From an uncultured Dorea sp. (GTDB taxonomy: Bacteria > Bacillota > Clostridia > Lachnospirales > Lachnospiraceae), in the NCBI GenBank assembly GCA_910585725.1, contig CAJUFA010000017.1, forward strand, positions 7,765 through 71,764: 64,000 bases of DNA, given 5' to 3'. A model generated the notes under the pieces. It saw only the letters and a list, made by a program, of their open reading frames with translations. It did no database searches and had not been told where the DNA came from. Made by a program: the position numbers and the translations under genes. Positions 35,221 to 45,300 of this stretch are shown here, piece after piece (the stretch's first letter is position 1; each line of letters starts with the position of its first letter).

Positions 35221-36333
35221 ATGCCGCCAATCAACTTATTAATTAAACCATCCTCCGGCAACTGCAATCTGCGGTGCAAGTATTGCTTTTATTACGACGC
35301 TATGTCAAAACGCGAGCATTCCTCTTACGGCTTCATGACAGAGGATACCCTTAGAGCCGTCATACAAAAAGCGCTTGCATACGCGGAACGAGACTGCACT
35401 TTCGCTTATCAGGGCGGAGAACCCACCTTAAGCGGACTTGCTTTCTTTGAAAAATCCATCGAATTCCAGCAAGAATACAATATCAATCATGTCGCGATCC
35501 ATAACACACTCCAAACAAACGGTTATCAACTTGACGAAGAATGGGCCGCCTTTTTTAAAAAACATGATTTTCTAGTCGGCGTTTCTTTAGACGGCGGGCC
35601 AAAGACTCACGACCTCTACCGCAAAAACCTGTCCGGAGAGGGAAGCTTTTCCAATGTAATGCGTAACATTGAGCTGTTACAAAGATCAGACGTTTCATTC
35701 AACATATTGTCTGTAGTCAATCGTGCAACCGCACCAATGATCAAAAGAAATTACAAATTCTATAAAAAGAATCATCTTTCATACCTTCAATTTATCGCCT
35801 GCCTGGACCCGTTAGATACTGTCCCCGGCGAACAAGATTACTCTTTAACCCCGGAGACTTACGGGCAATTCCTGATCGACCTGTTCGAGCTGTGGTACGA
35901 GGACTTGCGTCTGGGACAGCAGCCTTTTATCCGGCAGTTCGAAAACTACATCGCCATTCTCCTTGGACAGCCTCCGGAATCCTGCGATATGAGAGGTATC
36001 TGCGGCGCGCAGTATGTCGTAGAAGCAGACGGCTCTGTATATCCTTGTGATTTCTATGTTCTCGATTCATATAAATTAGGAAATCTCCTCACAGATTCAA
36101 TCGAAGAAATAGACAATGTCCGAAACCAGATCAAATTCATCGAATCATCCATAAACCACAGCAAAGAATGCGGCCAGTGCCAATATCAGTATCTATGCCG
36201 GGGCGGCTGCCGCAGAACACGTCTGGATGCAGACAACTACCGTCAATATTTTTGCCGCTCTTATCAGATGTTCTTTGACGCGTGTTTACCCCGGATGCTG
36301 GATATCGCAAAGCAGATCCAAAAAACTTTGTAA
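35221..36333 (+). CDS. anaerobic sulfatase-maturating enzyme (radical SAM, SPASM)
   Basis: This 370-residue radical-SAM enzyme converts the active-site Cys or Ser of sulfatases to C-alpha-formylglycine without oxygen. The radical-SAM cluster is Cys15, Cys19 and Cys22 (GNCNLRCKYCFYYDA). The YQGGEPTL SAM motif follows. Two auxiliary [4Fe-4S] clusters are supported by the SPASM region: CDMRGICGAQYVVEADGSVYPC, then CGQCQYQYLCRGGCRR and a final Cys (YFCRSY). The convergent neighbouring sulfatase carries the matching Cys-type motif. It ends at a strong hairpin terminator. Confidence 0.94.
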   Translation: MPPINLLIKPSSGNCNLRCKYCFYYDAMSKREHSSYGFMTEDTLRAVIQKALAYAERDCTFAYQGGEPTLSGLAFFEKSIEFQQEYNINHVAIHNTLQTNGYQLDEEWAAFFKKHDFLVGVSLDGGPKTHDLYRKNLSGEGSFSNVMRNIELLQRSDVSFNILSVVNRATAPMIKRNYKFYKKNHLSYLQFIACLDPLDTVPGEQDYSLTPETYGQFLIDLFELWYEDLRLGQQPFIRQFENYIAILLGQPPESCDMRGICGAQYVVEADGSVYPCDFYVLDSYKLGNLLTDSIEEIDNVRNQIKFIESSINHSKECGQCQYQYLCRGGCRRTRLDADNYRQYFCRSYQMFFDACLPRMLDIAKQIQKTL

Positions 36334-36349
36334 AGAAGCCGTCAACCAA

Positions 36350-36395
36350 ATCGAGCAGGAGATCCTTGATGAACATCTCCTGCTCGATTCCTTTC
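36350..36395 (+). terminator. terminator of anSME gene
   Basis: A 14-bp perfect stem (36350-36363 with 36375-36388) with an 11-base loop, followed by TTCCTTTC. Confidence 0.85.
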
Positions 36396-36424
36396 AGAAA
36401 AATATAATGCGGTTAGTACAGCGC

Positions 36425-36592
36425 ACTAGTGTAGTGTATCATTCGCTTTCAGCCAAATAACGCAGAATGAATTTTCAGTCTGCAAGGCGGCTGAATGAGG
36501 CGATGCGGTGGCATCGTCGATTGAAGCCAACGCATCAGATGGAAATTCAGGCAAGTTATTTTGGCGAAATGTGAATGATACACTACACTAGT
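36425..36592. repeat. 168-bp inverted-repeat (MITE-like) element
   Basis: The ends are inverted copies: ACTAGTGTAGTGTATCATTC at 36425-36444 and its exact reverse complement at 36573-36592. The similarity continues inward for about 17 more bases (TTTCAGCCAAATAAC against TTTCGCCAAAATAAC). The interior holds a further hairpin CGATGC-n4-GCATCG. There is no coding potential. The right end supplies the TAG stop of the sulfatase gene. A shortened relative lies at 59386-59420. Confidence 0.88.
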
Positions 36593-38069
36593 ATGTATAA
36601 ATGCGATGCATCGAAAAATCACGGGTATTCAGAATCGCCTGATCAAAATTCTTGATAATTAAAGCGTTTTTTAAGTCTTGGTATTCTTTTCGCTGCCAGA
36701 GATTGTCATACTCATCAGGATCTTTTTCCAAATCATATAACTCACCATAATTTTTTCCATGATAGTTTATGATCTTGAACCTTCCATCAAAGTACATTGT
36801 TGCAAAGATATCGTCGTGACAGCCGACAAGACAACTATAGAATTCACTGTACACAGCGTCTTTATGATAATCTGGTCTACACTCCCCGCACAAAAGTTTC
36901 TTCAAACTCTTTCCCTGCATATAATACGGAACTTCATATCCTAATAATTCGCATAACGTTGGAGCAATATCCACTAATTCCACCAATGCATTGCTCACAA
37001 GCCCCTCCTTAATGTATCCGGGGCACGAGAAAATTAACGGCACGTGCGTCAAGGCTTCGTAGAAATATGCGCCTTTCCAATATAATCCATGGTCTCCGCT
37101 CATCTCGCCATGATCGCTCATAAATACCACGACGGTATTTTCTCTAAGTCCGTTCTCATCCAGATAATCCAGCAGCCGTCCAAGCTGATCGTCAATCAAT
37201 TCAATTTCCGCGTAATAATCCCGGAACTTTTCACGCTTATCCTCATCCGACATACCTATAATACTGTCCGTACCTCCGTTCTGTCCCCCTGCTATGTAGT
37301 CATGCTTCTGAATATCCGGTTTGTTATCCAATTCTCCCTCTTTCCACAGAGGCAGCGGCATATCGTCTATATTCAGGCGGTCTTTATACTCCTGAGGCGG
37401 ATCTAACGGAGGATGCGGATCAAATGGATTAATACTGATCAGCCAGCCTTTTTCTTTCTCTTTATTCTTTTCAATAAATTCTATCGCTTCTGACACACAC
37501 CAGGTCGTCTGATGAATCTCAGGACATACGCCGACTTCCTTTCCATGAAATCCCGGATTCTCTGTCGGCGGCCATTTGGACATACTTGTATATCTGCCCC
37601 CGTAAACCTCCTTCCAGTCTATTCCCTGTTCTTTCAGCCATGCCTGATACTTATTCACTCCCTCGGGCCAATCATCATGAGGATGATGGCTCCACTGCAT
37701 CAACGAATAACCATCCTCGCATCTCTTTTCCATTCTTCCTTCCGCGGCCGTTAAGTGAAGTTTCCCCGTCAATCCGCAAGTATATCCCTGATCTGCCAGC
37801 AACTTCGTAATCAAAACCTCGTCTTTTGAAAAACTATCGTTCCCATTATAGAACGCTCTGGTACAGGTCGGATATCGTCCGGTAAGAAAACTTGCCCTGC
37901 TCGGAGTACAGATCGGGCACTGCGTATATGCCCTTGTAAACATCGTTCCTTCCTCCGCCAGACGGTCTATATTAGGCGTACGTAAATGTTGATTTCCCAT
38001 GCAGGAAATCGTATCATATCTCTGCTGGTCTGTACAAAACCATACAACGTTCAATGTCTTTTTATCCAT
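36588..38069 (-). CDS. Cys-type sulfatase (arylsulfatase/choline-sulfatase-like)
   Basis: This 493-residue alkaline-phosphatase-superfamily sulfatase hydrolyses a sulfate ester to an alcohol and sulfate. The modification motif is C-T-P-S-R with Cys54 as formylglycine precursor, followed by ASFLTGRYP. The metal site includes the N-terminal Asp-Gln (WFCTDQQRYD), where many relatives have DD, and a distal FMSDHGEMSGDHG with Asp and His. LTGKLHL provides the conserved Lys and His. There is no signal peptide, so the substrate must be imported, consistent with the TRAP transporter encoded upstream on the same strand (15-base gap). The stop codon lies within the terminal repeat of the adjacent inverted-repeat element. 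Substrate unknown. Confidence 0.93.
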   Translation of the reverse strand: MDKKTLNVVWFCTDQQRYDTISCMGNQHLRTPNIDRLAEEGTMFTRAYTQCPICTPSRASFLTGRYPTCTRAFYNGNDSFSKDEVLITKLLADQGYTCGLTGKLHLTAAEGRMEKRCEDGYSLMQWSHHPHDDWPEGVNKYQAWLKEQGIDWKEVYGGRYTSMSKWPPTENPGFHGKEVGVCPEIHQTTWCVSEAIEFIEKNKEKEKGWLISINPFDPHPPLDPPQEYKDRLNIDDMPLPLWKEGELDNKPDIQKHDYIAGGQNGGTDSIIGMSDEDKREKFRDYYAEIELIDDQLGRLLDYLDENGLRENTVVVFMSDHGEMSGDHGLYWKGAYFYEALTHVPLIFSCPGYIKEGLVSNALVELVDIAPTLCELLGYEVPYYMQGKSLKKLLCGECRPDYHKDAVYSEFYSCLVGCHDDIFATMYFDGRFKIINYHGKNYGELYDLEKDPDEYDNLWQRKEYQDLKNALIIKNFDQAILNTRDFSMHRIYTY

Positions 38070-38084
38070 ATTTTCTCCCTCTCT

Positions 38085-39371
38085 CTATGCATAAACCAAA
38101 TCAGGAAGCCATGTTATAATCTGTGGACATAACATAAGAATTATCAACAAAATCAACAGTCCCACGATAAACGGCAGCGCCTGTTTAACAAACGCCGGTA
38201 TACTGACTCCCGTCATATTGCAGCAGACATACATCAGCCCTCCGACAGGCGGCGTCAGCGACCCTACCGACGCATTAAGTATCATCAAGATACCGAATGC
38301 ATACACATTAATCCCATACATCTGGGCTACCGGCCAAAGCAGCGGAGTCATAATCATCAGCAGCGCCGTCCCGTCTAAAAGCATGCCGAAGAACAACACC
38401 AGAAGCATTGATATAATCATAAACACTGCCGGATTAGTAGAAACAGACATCAACGCCTGCGCTATCGACTGTGGAATTCTCGCCCAGCTAAGATACGTAC
38501 CGAAACAGATCGCTCCAATAATCATCATCATAATCGACGACGTCTGCCGGAAGGATTCGACAAACATCCCCGGAAAATCCTTCCACTTTAACTCCTTGTA
38601 TACAAACAGGCCGACAAACATACTCATCAGAATAACTACGACCGCTCCCTCCGTAATCGTAAAAATCCCAAATCTCACTCCTATTACCAACACGACCGCT
38701 ATCAGGATCGCCCATATACTTTGTAACAAAGCCAGGAATATTTCTTTTATTGACGCTCTTTTCTCTCTTGACGGAGCATAACCCCGTTTGTGGGAGATAA
38801 CCGAGACGATCGTCATTTCCAATACGCACATGAGTATTCCCGGCACGTATCCCGCTACGAACATTCTGCTCACCGAACAGCTTGCCATAACTCCATATAA
38901 AATCATCAGATTTCCCGGAGGGATAATCGGCGCAATCAATCCGCTCGCGGCCGTAACCGCGGCCGAAAAATCTTTAGGATATCCCCTTTTTTCCATTTCC
39001 GGTACAAGTATTTTACATTGTACCGCGGCGTCGGCCGCTCCAGACCCGCATATCCCTCCATTCAACGTACTCAACAGCACGTTTACATGCGCAAGTCCTC
39101 CCGTCTTATGTCCGACCAGGGTATCGCAAAAATGCAGCAGTCTCTTGGTAATTCCCGCATAATTCATAACGACGCCGATCATGACGAAAAACGGCAGCGC
39201 CAACAAACCGGTAGACATATTAGAAGAAATCAGATTCTGGATAACATTTGTAAGACCCATCGTATCTGTCAAAAATCCAAAATATATAAAACTTCCAATA
39301 ATTAAGGAGACGGCTACCGGAACATTCATAAACATCAAGACAAATGAAACAATAAACGGAAGATATATCAT
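38085..39371 (-). CDS. TRAP transporter large permease subunit (DctM)
   Basis: This 428-residue membrane protein has about 11-12 helices and is the ion-driven transport subunit of a TRAP uptake system. DctM segments are clear: NVPVAVSLIIGS, LALPFFVMIGVVMNYAGITKRLL, LNGGICGSGAADAAVQ, GLIAPIIPPGN and SVGSLTPPVGGLMYVCC. It works with the DctQ and DctP subunits encoded just upstream. The ATG overlaps the dctQ stop by 4 bases. Such systems import carboxylates, sulfonates and related anions. Confidence 0.94.
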   Translation of the reverse strand: MIYLPFIVSFVLMFMNVPVAVSLIIGSFIYFGFLTDTMGLTNVIQNLISSNMSTGLLALPFFVMIGVVMNYAGITKRLLHFCDTLVGHKTGGLAHVNVLLSTLNGGICGSGAADAAVQCKILVPEMEKRGYPKDFSAAVTAASGLIAPIIPPGNLMILYGVMASCSVSRMFVAGYVPGILMCVLEMTIVSVISHKRGYAPSREKRASIKEIFLALLQSIWAILIAVVLVIGVRFGIFTITEGAVVVILMSMFVGLFVYKELKWKDFPGMFVESFRQTSSIMMMIIGAICFGTYLSWARIPQSIAQALMSVSTNPAVFMIISMLLVLFFGMLLDGTALLMIMTPLLWPVAQMYGINVYAFGILMILNASVGSLTPPVGGLMYVCCNMTGVSIPAFVKQALPFIVGLLILLIILMLCPQIITWLPDLVYA

Positions 39372-39856
39372 AAAGCACCCCCTGTCTTATGCATGTTTCT
39401 CCTTATACATTTAGCAAATTTGCACGCTAAATCTATAATGATATAAAGAAATCCTAATACTACCGCTATATCAATATAGCAGTATTGGAGCTTCAAAGTC
39501 GCCGTATACTTTTCAACGCTCCTTACCGTCAGCTCCCATGCATAATATGCTATTACACAGGAGCCCGCAAACATGACGATATCATCTACCACCGATATCG
39601 CTTTCTGCATCTTTTCCGGCATCATCTGGACAAGAAAACTTACACTGATATGCTCCTTCGTACGATACAAGGAACCCATCCCAATATAAACCAGCCAGAC
39701 AAAACAGCACAAAACCAACTCTTCCACCTGTCCAAACCGCTTACCCGTTAACCAGTTGCAGGCGATATTAAACGCAGATAACCCAATCATGAAAAAAAGC
39801 ATCGCCGCGCCTATTGCATTAATTATTTTGTCTATTACTACTACAGGCTCTTTCAT
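39368..39856 (-). CDS. TRAP transporter small permease subunit (DctQ)
   Basis: This 162-residue membrane protein with four predicted helices fits the DctQ family, which pairs with DctM. The segments FFMIGLSAFNIACNWLTGKRFGQVEELVLCCFVW and YRTKEHISVSFLV show the family pattern; the second contains the typical R..HI.V motif. It lies between the solute receptor gene (24-base gap) and dctM (4-base overlap). Confidence 0.92.
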   Translation of the reverse strand: MKEPVVVIDKIINAIGAAMLFFMIGLSAFNIACNWLTGKRFGQVEELVLCCFVWLVYIGMGSLYRTKEHISVSFLVQMMPEKMQKAISVVDDIVMFAGSCVIAYYAWELTVRSVEKYTATLKLQYCYIDIAVVLGFLYIIIDLACKFAKCIRRNMHKTGGAL

Positions 39857-39880
39857 CCAAATTCCTCCTCAGATACGTCG

Positions 39881-40909
39881 CTATTCCTTTAGGTTATTAA
39901 CCTCCGAGGAGATCTCATCCCATCCTTCCAGCGTCTCGCAATACGGAAGAACCGCTTCCTGAAAAGCTGATAAATCTTCAATTTCAACGATCTCGACTCC
40001 TGAATCCTCCAGTTTTTCACGGTTTTCTTCTTCGTTATTTCCTACCGTCTCATTACTTTCCGCAATACATTTTCCAAATTCTTTTGTTATAATTTCCTGA
40101 TACTCTGTGGGAAGCGTATCCCAATACCCCTGCCCGCAGCATAATGCTACAACGCAGACCATATGATTGGTAAGTGAATAATAAGGCGTAGAAATAGAAT
40201 CTGCAATTTTATTATTTACAAAGTTTCCAGATGTATTCTCACATCCGTCGATCATACCTGTTTCCAATGCATTATAGGTCGCGGACATATCCATCGCCTG
40301 ATAATTACATCCCAGCGCCTCGAAGGTCTTCGTGTAAATAGTAGAATTCGGCACCCGCAGCGTCAGCTTTTTCATATCCTCCAATGCGGCGACCGGTTTA
40401 TTTGCCATAACTCCTCTGGTTCCAACTACGAAAAAGGAGTCTCCTACCGCATGTACGTTCGCGTCCTGAGCCTTTTCATTGATCTTTTTCATAGAATCCG
40501 TCTGAGTGAAAGCTTCTACCGTCTTATAATTATCCCATAGATATGGCGCGCAAATCGTATTCCATTCCGGTACATAGTCCCCATAATTATTCGGGTCTGC
40601 GAAATAAAATACCGCTGCGTCGCTCATAACAGCCTCCAGACCTGCGTCCCCCACTAACATTTCACCATTGCCGTAGATCTGAATATCTACGCCTCCGTCT
40701 GTCTGTTCTCTTATCGCGTCGCTTGCTTTTTGCATATTTTCCATCCAGACTGTCGTAGTCGCGTCATTAGAAGTAAGTTTAATCTCATATACCTTATCAC
40801 TTTTCTCTGATCCGCTTCCTTTTGCGTCCCCCGTCTTTGAATCTCCACATCCCGCCAACAATATCCCTACCATGCCGGTCGTCAATAATATAGCCGTACG
40901 TTTCTTCAT
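39881..40909 (-). CDS. TRAP transporter solute-binding lipoprotein (DctP)
   Basis: This 342-residue extracytoplasmic receptor has a signal peptide ending in the lipobox LLAGC (Cys21), then a charged linker and the DctP fold (from about residue 40). The conserved substrate Arg region is recognisable at LTLRVPNSTIYTKTFEALG (Arg near 180) followed by MSATYNALETGMIDGCEN. The Arg usually clamps a carboxylate or other anion, so an anionic ligand, possibly sulfated, is likely. It is the first gene of the TRAP-sulfatase operon under a perfect -35 promoter, divergent from a ROK regulator. Confidence 0.94.
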   Translation of the reverse strand: MKKRTAILLTTGMVGILLAGCGDSKTGDAKGSGSEKSDKVYEIKLTSNDATTTVWMENMQKASDAIREQTDGGVDIQIYGNGEMLVGDAGLEAVMSDAAVFYFADPNNYGDYVPEWNTICAPYLWDNYKTVEAFTQTDSMKKINEKAQDANVHAVGDSFFVVGTRGVMANKPVAALEDMKKLTLRVPNSTIYTKTFEALGCNYQAMDMSATYNALETGMIDGCENTSGNFVNNKIADSISTPYYSLTNHMVCVVALCCGQGYWDTLPTEYQEIITKEFGKCIAESNETVGNNEEENREKLEDSGVEIVEIEDLSAFQEAVLPYCETLEGWDEISSEVNNLKE

Positions 40910-40945
40910 CCTTTCTTCCTCCTTTTTATGTTTTTTATTTATTTT

Positions 40946-40974
40946 ATAATATCTTTTATTTATACTTTTGTCAA
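40946..40974 (-). promoter_or_regulatory. promoter of TRAP-sulfatase operon
   Basis: Minus strand TTGACA (40969-40974), 17 bases, TATTAT (40946-40951). The -10 lies inside one of two mirrored 19-base operator-like sites. Confidence 0.75.
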
Positions 40975-41052
40975 TAGTTTTATCTATCTTTTTATATAAT
41001 ATTGAATTTATATGAAAATTTTGTTTATTTCGTCAAAAATAATATTTTTAGA

Positions 41053-41081
41053 TTGACATTTTGAAGGAAACATTTTAATAT
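41053..41081 (+). promoter_or_regulatory. promoter of ROK regulator gene
   Basis: TTGACA (41053-41058), 17 bases, TAATAT (41076-41081), just upstream of the second operator-like site. Confidence 0.72.
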
Positions 41082-41134
41082 ACTTTTACAAAAGATATAA
41101 TAAAAGAATATTTTTCATATAGGAGAACCGAATC

Positions 41135-42277
41135 ATGAAGACAAAAAATGAAGACGTCAAATACCAAACCAAATTCCGGATCTTATCTTATATCATGAAT
41201 CATGAGAACTCCTCGCGTCAGGAACTATCTGCATCGCTAGGATACAGTATGCCCACAGTGCTGCAAAATGTTACGGAATTACTTGAAGAGAATCGCTTAT
41301 GTGAAGTAGGAGAATTTAATTCGACAGGCGGACGACGGGCAAAGATGCTGGCGATTAAACCTCTATCTTATTGCTCTGTAGGAGCTGAGATTACAAAAAA
41401 CAAGATACGCTGCGCCATGGTTGATTTCAACGGAGATCTGCTTGGTTACGAACAATATCCGATGCATTACTTCAATAATCGGGACTATTATACGAATCTT
41501 GGCACCTTAATATATTCATTCATCGATAAGTGCCGGGAATCCAAGACTCTATCCGACTGTAAGCTTACAGGTATAGGCATTGCAACTCCCGGTGCAGTGA
41601 ATCTGGATCTTAACATACTTCTTAGATCCCACGCATTACACGTATCCAATCTGGATCTTCGTAATTTTTCTTCCAACATTACCGATCCTGTATATTTTGA
41701 ACGCGCCGACACTGCCGCCGCCCGTTCGGAGATCAACAGCGCTACCAAGGATCTGGTATATCTTTATCTTGGCTATACCGTCGGCGGCGCCATATACACA
41801 AACGGAAGTTTCTTCCGCGGAGACTACTATAAAGCAGGTGGTTTCGGCCATTCCATCATATCCCTGGGAGGCCGTCAATGTGAATGTGGGAAAAGAGGAT
41901 GCGCCGCCGCATATTGTTCTATCGACGCCCTTCTCTCCAGCAGCCAAAGCGATTCTCTGATTAGTTTTTTTGAACAATTAAAACGTCAAGATGAAAAAAC
42001 CGTTGAAAATTGGAATGTTTTTTTAGAAATGTTAGCGGTTATCCTGACAAATATCAGGATGGAATTCGATTGTAATATTGTTATAGGCGGCGATATAAGC
42101 GGATATCTCGTTGACTATCTGGACGAGCTCAAAGCAAAAACCCTCGCGTACAACAATTTCGATCTGGATACTTCTTATATCTCAATTGGTAAATATCATA
42201 ACGAAGCCGCCGCTATCGGCGCCGCGAAAAGAGTTATAGAAAAACATCTTCAGGACTGTTGTCCCTCTACTCCTTAA
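41135..42277 (+). CDS. ROK-family transcriptional regulator
   Basis: This 380-residue protein has an N-terminal winged helix (about 10-75, SSRQELSASLGYSMPTVLQNV, then TGGRRAKML) and a ROK sugar-kinase-like domain. The zinc motif CECGKRGC (about 246-253) is present, as is the helix-turn GIATPGAVN. The usual ATP-site DxGxT appears degenerate (GAEITKNKIRCAMVD), as expected for a regulator rather than a kinase. It is divergent from the TRAP-sulfatase operon and is probably its repressor or activator. ROK proteins usually sense sugars, which suggests that the imported molecule or its product is a sugar derivative. Confidence 0.92.
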   Translation: MKTKNEDVKYQTKFRILSYIMNHENSSRQELSASLGYSMPTVLQNVTELLEENRLCEVGEFNSTGGRRAKMLAIKPLSYCSVGAEITKNKIRCAMVDFNGDLLGYEQYPMHYFNNRDYYTNLGTLIYSFIDKCRESKTLSDCKLTGIGIATPGAVNLDLNILLRSHALHVSNLDLRNFSSNITDPVYFERADTAAARSEINSATKDLVYLYLGYTVGGAIYTNGSFFRGDYYKAGGFGHSIISLGGRQCECGKRGCAAAYCSIDALLSSSQSDSLISFFEQLKRQDEKTVENWNVFLEMLAVILTNIRMEFDCNIVIGGDISGYLVDYLDELKAKTLAYNNFDLDTSYISIGKYHNEAAAIGAAKRVIEKHLQDCCPSTP

Positions 42278-42281
42278 AGAA

Positions 42282-42313
42282 AAAGAGGAACTGCTTTACA
42301 GCAATTCCTCTTT
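42282..42313. terminator. bidirectional terminator between ROK gene and rpoC
   Basis: Stem AAAGAGGAA plus TGC with a one-base bulge on each side, and a 6-base loop. On the minus strand it is followed by CTCTTTTTCTTT, which suits rpoC. Confidence 0.82.
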
Positions 42314-42322
42314 ACAGTCCAA

Positions 42323-45300
42323 TTATTCTATCAGCTCCAGCACATCTTCTTCCACGCTGTCTGCCGTTTCCTCAGACTCATCCTCTTCAAACTCCGTGCT
42401 TTCCGGTAAATTTTCCTCCGTCGCTTCACTCATAGCGTCAGCCAAAAGCATATCCTCTGCAGCCTCTTCCGCCGCCGGCTCCTGACTTATCTGGGACTCG
42501 TTTTCCCAACTCTCCTCTTCGTCTACAAGCAGCTCGTCGTCCATCTCCAACTCGGAATCCAGACGGATATCGCGGTATTTTCTCATACCTGTACCTGCCG
42601 GTATATGTTTACCGATCAGGACATTCTCTTTCAGACCGATCAGCGGATCGACCTTTCCTTTGATCGCAGCCTCTGTCAGAACCTTCGTCGTCTCCTGGAA
42701 GGATGCCGCCGACAAGAAAGAATTTGTCGCCAGGGACGCTTTCGTGATACCAAGCATAATCTGCTCTCCGGTGGCAGGCTCTAAGCCTTCTTTTTCCAAT
42801 CTTGCATTCGTGTCTTCAAATTCAAGTCTGTCCACATTGGTTCCCGGCAGGAATTCGGTGTCTCCCGCCTCTTCTATGCGGACCTTCTTAAGCATCTGAC
42901 GTACGATGACCTCGATATGCTTATCATTAATATCAACACCCTGCAGGCGGTATACTCGCTGTACTTCCTGGATCATATAATCCTGTACGGCGCGCAGTCC
43001 CTTAATTCTCAGGATATCGTGCGGATTCACACTACCTTCCGTCAGCTCGTCGCCGGCTTCTAACACCGCTCCGTCCTTAACCTTAATTCTGGAACCATAA
43101 GGGATCAGATATGCTTTGGATTCTCCGGTGGAATCGTTCGTCACGATGATCTCCCGCTTCTTCTTGGTATCATTAATATTCGCTATTCCGGCAAATTCCG
43201 TGATGATCGCAAGACCTTTCGGCTTTCTTGCCTCAAAAAGCTCCTCGACACGGGGAAGACCCTGTGTGATATCGTCGCCGGCAACACCGCCGGTGTGGAA
43301 GGTACGCATCGTAAGCTGTGTACCAGGCTCTCCGATAGACTGTGCGGCGATAATTCCTACTGCCTCGCCCACCTGCACCGGCTCTCCCGTCGCCATGTTG
43401 GCGCCGTAGCATTTTGCACAGACTCCGCTGTGAGACTTACAGGTAAGGATCGTACGAATCTTAATCATCTTCAATGTCTCGCCGTTCTCGTCTACGCCCT
43501 TCTTCATGATGAGCTCCGCGCGTTTCGGCGTAACCATATGGTTTGCCTTAACCAGGATGTTTCCGTCCTTATCTACAATATTCTCACACAGATAGCGTCC
43601 TGTGATACGCTCCTTCAGGCTCTCGATCTCCTCATTGCCGTCTGTAAATGCTTTTACAGACATTCCCGGGATCTCTTCGCCTTTCTCCATACAATCCACT
43701 TCGTGGATAATCAGCTCCTGTGATACGTCCACCAGACGTCTGGTCAGGTATCCCGAATCGGCGGTACGAAGCGCCGTATCAGACAGACCCTTACGCGCTC
43801 CATGGGCGGACATGAAATACTCCAATACGTCCAGACCCTCACGGAAATTCGACTTAATAGGCAGCTCGATGGTACGTCCCGTCGTATCCGCCATCAGACC
43901 GCGCATACCCGCAAGCTGCTTGATCTGCTTGTCAGAACCGCGGGCTCCGGAATCCGCCATCATAAAGATATTATTATACTTATCAAGTCCGGACAGCAGC
44001 GCTTCTGTCAGCGCGTCATCCGTCGCTTTCCATGTTTCCACAACTTCTTTATAACGCTCTTCTTCCGTAATCAGACCACGCTTAAAGTTCTTCGTGATCT
44101 TATCCACCGTATCCTGAGCCTGTTTGATCATCTCCGGTTTCTGCGGCGGCACGGTCATATCTGAAATCGATACGGTCATAGCCGCTCTGGTGGAATATTT
44201 ATATCCGATTGATTTTACCGCGTCCAGCACCTCTGCCGTAGCAGTAGAACCATGAGTATTGATGACCTTCTCGAGAATCTGTTTTAACTGCTTCTTTCCT
44301 ACATGGAAATCTATCTCAAGCAGCAATTCACCGTTTTCTGCCTCTCGGTCTACAAATCCCAGATCCTGCGGGATAATCTCGTTAAACAAGAACCTTCCCA
44401 GTGTAGACTCTATGATTCCTTCCTTCACCGTATCGTCCGCCAGAGTCTTTTTCACCCTTACTTTAATACGTGAATGAAGCGTGATAGCGCCGTTCTCATA
44501 GGCGAGAATCGCCTCGTTTACATTCTTAAAGAACTTGCCCTCTCCCTTAGCCCCAGGTCTTTCCTGAGTCAGATAATAAATACCAAGCACCATGTCCTGA
44601 GACGGAACCGCAACCGGTCCTCCGTCAGAAGGCTTCAGCAGGTTATTCGGCGACAGCAGTAAGAAACGGCACTCCGCCTGCGCTTCCACGGACAACGGCA
44701 AATGCACCGCCATCTGATCTCCGTCAAAGTCGGCGTTATACGCAGTACATACCAACGGATGCAGCTTGATCGCTTTTCCTTCTACCAGGATAGGCTCGAA
44801 TGCCTGAATACCCAGTCTGTGAAGCGTAGGAGCCCGGTTCAGCATAACCGGATGTTCCTTGATAACATCCTCCAGCACATCCCAGACCTCCGGCTGTACC
44901 CTCTCCACCATCTTCTTCGCATTCTTAATGTTGTGGGCTGTTCCGTTCTGCACCAGTTCTTTCATAACGAAAGGCTTGAAAAGCTCGATCGCCATCTCTT
45001 TCGGCAGACCGCACTGATAGATCTTAAGTTCCGGTCCTACGACGATAACAGAACGTCCGGAATAATCCACACGTTTACCAAGCAGGTTCTGACGGAAACG
45101 TCCCGACTTACCTTTCAGCATATCGGAAAGAGACTTAAGCGCTCTGTTTCCGGGTCCTGTCACCGGACGGCCCCGACGGCCGTTATCGATCAGAGCGTCT
45201 ACCGCCTCCTGCAGCATTCTCTTCTCATTTCTGACGATAATGTCTGGAGCGCCCAGTTCAAGCAGACGTTTCAGACGATTATTTCTATTGATAATCCGTC

